From assembly GCA_013339895.1 (NCBI GenBank), contig JABACO010000016.1:310001-374000 (forward strand): a DNA stretch of 64,000 nucleotides. The letters are read 5' to 3'. The first letter of the stretch is position 1. Each line of letters begins with the position of its first letter. The translations under genes and the position numbers were made by a program. The notes under the pieces were generated by a model, which saw only the letters and a program-made list of their open reading frames with translations, was not told the origin of the DNA and made no database searches. This document shows positions 58,798-64,000 of the stretch, one piece after another. The DNA comes from Ephydatia muelleri (lineage: Eukaryota > Porifera > Demospongiae > Spongillida > Spongillidae).

Positions 58798-61700
58798 TTA
58801 GTGGAGCAGGGGAGAAGCAGGATTTCCAAGGTCATTGAAGACACTGGTGTAGGAGGACTTAAGGAAGTTGACATAATTCTCAAGACTTTTCTTAGTGGTG
58901 TTGGCCTGGTCCAGCCTCTCTTGAACCTCCTGCATCCTGGCTTGGTAGTGACGGTCAGACTAGAGGGGGGGGGGGGGGGGGGGGGGGGGCAGGGGGGCAC
59001 CAATGTGTTATGCAGGGGGCATCAGGGGGGCATCAATGTGTTATGCAGGGGGCACCACTGTGTTATGCAGGGGGCATCAGGGGGCATCAGGGGGCATCAA
59101 TGTGTTATGCAGGGGGCATCAGGGGGGCATCAATGTGTTATGCAGGGGGCATCAGGGGGCACCACTGTGTTATGCAGGGGGCATCAGGGGGGCACCAATG
59201 TGTTATGCAGGGGGCATCAGGGGGGCACCAATGTGTTATGCAGGGGTCATCGGAGGGCACCAATGTGTTATGCAGGGGGCATCAGGGGCATCAGGGGACA
59301 TAAAAGGCATCAGGGAGACACATAGTACCTCAGGATGTGAAAAGCTTACCTCATCCTTGGACCTCTTCAGCTGTGTAGCTAGGCTGTTGGCACGATTTAG
59401 TTGTGACTCCAGCTCAGCTATTCTGGCATGGTATGAACGGTCCTACCAACAAACATAGCAATGATAGCGTCTTCTGTACTAATGTTCCACGCCACACCTC
59501 CCTCAATCACCCACACCTCCCTCATCACCACACCCCTTCATCACCACACCCCTTCAGCACCACACCCCTTCATCACCACACCCTTCATCACCACAACCTC
59601 CCTCAGCACCACACCCTGCATCACACACCCTGTCATCACCACACCTTCCCTCATCACCACACCCCTTCATCACCACACCCCTTCATCACCACACCCACTT
59701 CATCACCACACCCTTCATCACCACACCCCTTCATCACCACACCCCGTCATCACCACACCTCCCTCATCACCACACCCCTTCATCACCACACCCCTTCATC
59801 ACCACACCTCCCTCATCACCACACCCCTTCCTCACCACACCCTTCATCACCACACCCCTTCATCACCACACCCCTTCATCACCACACACCCTTCATCACC
59901 AACAGCCCCTTCATCACCATACTCCCCTCATCACCACATCCCCCTCATCACCACACACCCAGCCAGCTAACTCCAGCTAGTGATCCATTACCTTGGCTAC
60001 AGCTTTGTCTTTCTGTTGCTCACACAGGTGCTTGGCCTCCTCCTTGGTGCTCTCCAATTGGAGGCGAAAGGAAGCAATCTCTTCGCACTGCTCATCAACA
60101 CGATGTTGCAACTTCTGAGCCACCTCCTCCTTCTTTGTAGCTATGGCGACTAGATCTCTGTTCTGAGACTCTACTTCATGTGCACGCCTAGTGTGTGTGT
60201 GTGTGTGTGTGAGTGTGTATGGGTGTGTGTGTGAGTGTGTATGTGTGCATGTGTGTGTGTGATTGTGTGTGTTGAGTACGTATGTGTGTGTGTGTGTGTG
60301 TGAGTGTGTGTATGTGAGTGTGTGTGTGAGTGTGTGTGTGTGTGTGCAACATGTGAGGCGATGTGTATCAGTGGGTGTGGCTTCATCATCTCACTTCTCA
60401 GCATTCTCCATCCTGGTGGAGAGCACTCTACTGTCAGCCATGGCCTCGTGCCACTTCACACGCATCTCGTCTGCTGCCTTGCTGTACTGCTCATTCTGTG
60501 AAGGGAGAGGGGAGGAGTGTGAAGGGAGAGGGGAGGAGGTTGTGAAGGGGAGGGGAGGAGGGTGAAGGGAGAGGGGAGGAGGGGAAGGGAGAGGGGAGGA
60601 GGTGTGAAGGGAGAGGGGAGGAGGTGTGAAGGGAGAGGGGAGGAGGTGTGAAGGGAGAGGGGAGGAGGTGTGAAGGGAGAGGGAGGAGGTGTGAAGGGAG
60701 AGGGGAGGAGGTGTGAAGTGTGGGTGACTGAGTGTAGGGAAGATGGAGGTGTGACGTGCGGGAGGAAGTGTGTATGAAGATTGTAAAGTATGTGGGGGAG
60801 GTAGGGGTGTAGGTGTAGGTGTGGTGTAGAAGGTGGGGGTGGTAGGTGGGGGAGGGTTGAGGTAGTGTGTATGTAAGTGTGGGGAGGGTGTAGGTAGGTG
60901 TTAAGTGTGGGGAGGTGTAGGTAGGTGTAGGTGTGGGAGGTGTAGGTAGGTGTAGGTGTGGGGAGGTGGAGTAGTGGGTAGGTGTGGGGGGTGTAGGTAG
61001 GTAGGTAGGGGTAGGTGTGGGGAGGGTAGGTAGGTTTAGGTTAGGTGTAGGTGTGGGAGGTGTAGGAGGTGTAGGGGGGTTGAGGTGTAGGTGTGGGAGG
61101 GGTAGGGTGGGGAGGTGTAGGTGTGGGGAGGTGTAGGGGTGGGGAGGTGTATGTGGGGAGGTGGTAGGTGTGGGGAGGTGTAGGTGTGGGGGGGTGTAGG
61201 TGTGGGGAGGTGTAGGTGTGGGGAGGTGTAGGTGTGGGGAGGGTAGGTGTGGGGAGGTGGTGTGGGGAGGTGTAGGTGGGGAGGTGTGGTGGGGGAGGTG
61301 TAGTGTGGGGAGGTGTAGGTGTGGGAGGTGTAGGTGTGTGGGGAGGTGTAGGTGGGTTTAGGTGTGGATGGAGGTGTAGGTGTTGGGAGGTGTAGGTGTA
61401 GGGGTGGGTGTGGTGTGGAGAGGGGTAGGTGTGGGTGGAGGTGTATGTGGGTGTAGTGTAGGTGGGTGGAGGTTTAGGTGGTGGGTGTAGGTGCAGGTAG
61501 TGGTGTAGGTGTGGGTGTAGGTGTAAGTATAGGTGTGGGTGTAGGTGTGGGGGAGGTGTAGGTGTGGGTGATGTGTAGGTGCAGGTAGAGGTGTAGGTGT
61601 AGGTGTAAGTATAGGTGTGGGTGGTAGGTGTGGGGAGGTGTAGGTGTAGGGGTTGGTGGTAGGTGTAGATGGAGTATGGGTGTAGGTGTGGGGGAGGTGT

Positions 61701-64000
61701 GGGTGGAGATGTAGGTGGATGTGTGGGTGTAGGTGGATGGTAGGTGGATGTGTGGTATAGGTGTAGGTGTGGGTGTAGGTGTAGGTGTGGGTGGATGTGT
61801 AGGTGGATGTGTGGGTGTAGGTGGATGTGTGGGTGTAGGTGTGGGTGGATGTGTAGGTGGATATGTGGGTATAGGTGTAGGTGTGGGTGGAGGTGTAGGT
61901 GGATGTGTGGATGTGTTAGGTGTGGGGTGGAGATGTAGGTGTGGGTGGATGTGTAGGTGTGGGTGGATGTGTAGGTGTGGGTGGATGTGTAGGTGTGGGT
62001 GGAGATGTAGGTGTGGGTGATGTGTAGGTGTGGGTGGATGTGTAGGTGTGGGTGGAGGTGTAGGTGTGGGTGTAGGTGGAGGTGTAGGTGGTACTGTTCA
62101 TTGCACCTTTGCTGTGAGTTCTGCAATCAGTCTGGTTTGGTTTGCGATCTGCTGGTCCATGACGGCCAATCTCTCGTGCGAGTCCTTCAGCCTCACTTCT
62201 GTGGTCTGTGAACCACACCCCCATGTGAGACAAGAGAACACACCCCCATGTGAGACAAGAGAACACACCCCCATGTGAGACAAGAGAACCACACCCCCAT
62301 GTGAGACAAGAGAGCACCACCCCCTGTGAGACAAGAGAACCACACCCCCATGTAAGACAAGAGAACCACACCCCCATGTGAGACAAGAGAACCACACCCC
62401 CATGTAAGACAAGAGAACCACACCCCCATGTGAGACAAGAGAACCACACCCCATGTGAGACAAGAGAACACACCCTCAATGTGAGACAAGAGAACCACAC
62501 CCCCAATGTGAGGTAAGAGAACCACACCCCCATGTGTGTACCTTGAGGAGCTCTGGCATGGTTTCCATGTCACTGAGCTGTTGCTGCACCTTGATCTGAC
62601 ACTAGATGCCCCACGCTAATTAGATGCACTGGAGGGGGCGGGGCCTACCCTTTCTATCTCCATGGAGCAGTCTTGGCGACAGTGCTCCAGCTGCTGTTCT
62701 GTCTTCCTCAGTTCTTTGGATAGCTCTTCATTCTCTCTGTGGGATTTCTCCAGCTGCAGAAGAAAGGGATTGGAGCAGTGGCTAGTGAAACACAAAATGT
62801 CACCTTTGCCCTGTACTCTGTGAGCAGGCCTTCACAAGTGGTCACGCTGGACTGCAGATGGCCTATTTCTGTCTCCAAGGCGCTCACCTGATGTGAGAGG
62901 GGCGTGGCATGGGACATAGCCAATACCGTGATTGTTACCTTGGAGATGGAGGCATTCTCGGCCCCACTAAGTGCTCCTTCAAGGGACGCTATCTTAGCCT
63001 AGTAGGGGACGATGACCACACATAAGAGAGCACCCTCATGATAGCATGTTACATGCCACAAGCAGACACACCGTACATAATGTGCACTAGGTAGACTACA
63101 CAGTCACATGATGTCACATAATGTCACATGATGTCACATGGCTGACCTTCATACGATCATTTTGCAGTTGCAGAGCATTGATTTCATATGACTTCTCTGT
63201 CAGCTGAGAGCTCAAGGTGTTAGCAGAGTTCTATGTATCAGGACACACACCAGTACATGATGTTAACATCAGGACACACACCAGTACATGATGTTAACAT
63301 CAGGACACACACCAGTACATGATGTTACCACCAGGACACACACCAGTACATGATGTTACCACCAGGACACACACCAGTACATGATGTTACCACCAGGACA
63401 CACACCAGTACATGATGTTAACACCAGGACACACACCAGTACATGATGTTAACATCAGGACACACACCAGTACATGATGTTAACATCAGGACACACACCA
63501 GTACATGATGTTACCACCAGGACACACACCAGTACATGATGTTAAGGACACACACCAGTACATGATGTTAAGGACACACACCAGTACATGATGTTAAGGA
63601 CACACACCAGTACATGATGTTAACACCAGGACACACACCAGTACATGATGTTAACACCAGGACACACACCAGTACATGATGTTAACACCAGGACACACAC
63701 CAGTACATGATGTTAACACCAGGACACACACCAGTACATGATGTTAACACCAGGACACATACCAGTACATGATGTTAACACCAGGACACACATCAGTACA
63801 TGATGTTTACATCAGGACACACACCAGCACACAATACATAGGCTTCACCACAACACCACATGCCACCACAACCTCATAACTATACACCTCATCATACACA
63901 CCCCTCACAGCTACACACCTCAAAACTACACACCTCACAACTCCACATGCCACCACAATCTCACACACACCTCACTGGCTCTTTTCATTTCATTTCGAGA
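58798..64000 (-). CDS. ODF2: ODF2/cenexin, second copy (3' half)
   Basis: The stop at 58800-58798 and the last exons of ODF2 reappear on the minus strand, back to the RNEMKRASE exon at the window edge. In this copy the exons near 62150 (ending [12 protein letters not shown]) and near 59365 (QLKRSKDE) are in frame, while the left copy has lost one A in each. This supports a functional gene and errors in the left arm. Confidence 0.92.
58963..59310. repeat. poly-G and about 30-bp minisatellite, right arm
   Basis: Mirror of 32285-32621: a G run followed by GGGGGCATCAGGGGGGCACC plus AATGTGTTATGCA units. Confidence 0.95.
59485..59955. repeat. 16-17-bp minisatellite, right arm
   Basis: CATCACCACACCCCTT units mirroring 31625-32085 but with a different order of variants. 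Confidence 0.95.
60190..60350. repeat. (GT)n microsatellite, right-arm ODF2 intron
   Basis: GTGTGTGTGAGTGTGTATG variants mirroring 31245-31390. Confidence 0.95.
60490..62095. repeat. 1.6-kb composite satellite, right-arm allele
   Basis: GTGAAGGGAGAGGGGAGGAG units, then GGTGTAGGTGTGGGGA and GGTGGATGTGTAGGTGTG units. It occupies the same intron as 29495-31090 but with a clearly different unit composition. Confidence 0.9.
62215..62540. repeat. about 25-bp minisatellite, right arm
   Basis: CACACCCCCATGTGAGACAA plus GAGAAC units mirroring 29060-29388. Confidence 0.95.
63235..63835. repeat. about 31-bp minisatellite, right arm
   Basis: AGGACACACACCAGTACATG plus ATGTTAACACC units mirroring 27775-28365. 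Confidence 0.95.

Larger units (their letters stand above)
47888..64000 (-). repeat. right arm of the 16-kb inverted repeat
   Basis: Reverse complement of 27602-43060, running to the window edge. It starts immediately after the gap. It is about 650 bp longer than the left arm, mostly because of the expanded 14-bp array at 53776-54580. Confidence 0.95.

Noticed and set aside
58798..64000. ODF2 right copy as a functional paralogue
   Set aside because: Near-identity including intron repeats, and the gap-centred geometry, favour an allele placed in inverted orientation over a second gene.

Overview
The window is nuclear DNA from a compact invertebrate animal genome. Every gene is split by short introns (mostly 50-150 nt; one is only 32 nt), genes sit tens to hundreds of bases apart, and the set is eukaryotic and includes cilium/centriole genes (ODF2/cenexin, MKKS/BBS6), AP-3 mu, TFIIB, GPI transamidase PIGK, two mitochondrial ribosomal proteins, a PRDM factor and Ro60. 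A sponge or similar early-branching animal fits the density and intron size, but the sequence alone does not fix the species.

Left unique part (1-27.6 kb), in order: 3' end of AP3M1 (+); an unrecognised coiled-coil/disordered protein gene (-); MRPS33 (-); an SLF2/FAM178-like gene (+); SPOUT1 (+); a PR-domain zinc-finger gene (-); the 3' end of GTF2B (-); a 1000-N gap; an unrecognised Ser/Pro/Thr-rich protein gene (+); PIGK (-); MKKS (-), which shares a 77-bp divergent promoter with MRPS16 (+); and the start of ODF2 (+).

From 27,602 onward the window is a very large inverted repeat. The left arm (27,602-43,060) holds the 3' half of ODF2 and a tandem array of Ro60 (TROVE + vWA domain) genes on the minus strand. 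Copies A and B are complete gene structures. A third copy, C, is a wreck: its first exon is cut off at 45,898, exons 2 and 3 are missing, and its last exon is split by a 1-kb hAT-like element with an 8-bp target duplication. The right arm (47,888-64,000) is the reverse complement of the same genes. Between the arms are nested DNA transposon remains (43.1-45.9 kb), the stump of Ro60-C exon 1, the 5' end of SMNDC1/SPF30 (+) and a second gap of exactly 1000 N. The layout looks most like two haplotype contigs of one locus scaffolded in opposite orientation, rather than a true palindrome. The arms differ in private indels and in minisatellite length (one 14-bp array is about 175 bp in the left arm and about 800 bp in the right).

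Many exons carry single-base indels, mostly in homopolymers, that break otherwise well conserved reading frames. Where both arms cover the same exon, one arm often has the intact frame. I therefore read most frameshifts as uncorrected sequencing errors, not gene death. Introns are full of microsatellites and minisatellites; the long Cys/Val or His/Thr open frames over them are not genes. No CRISPR array, rRNA, tRNA or prokaryotic feature was seen.
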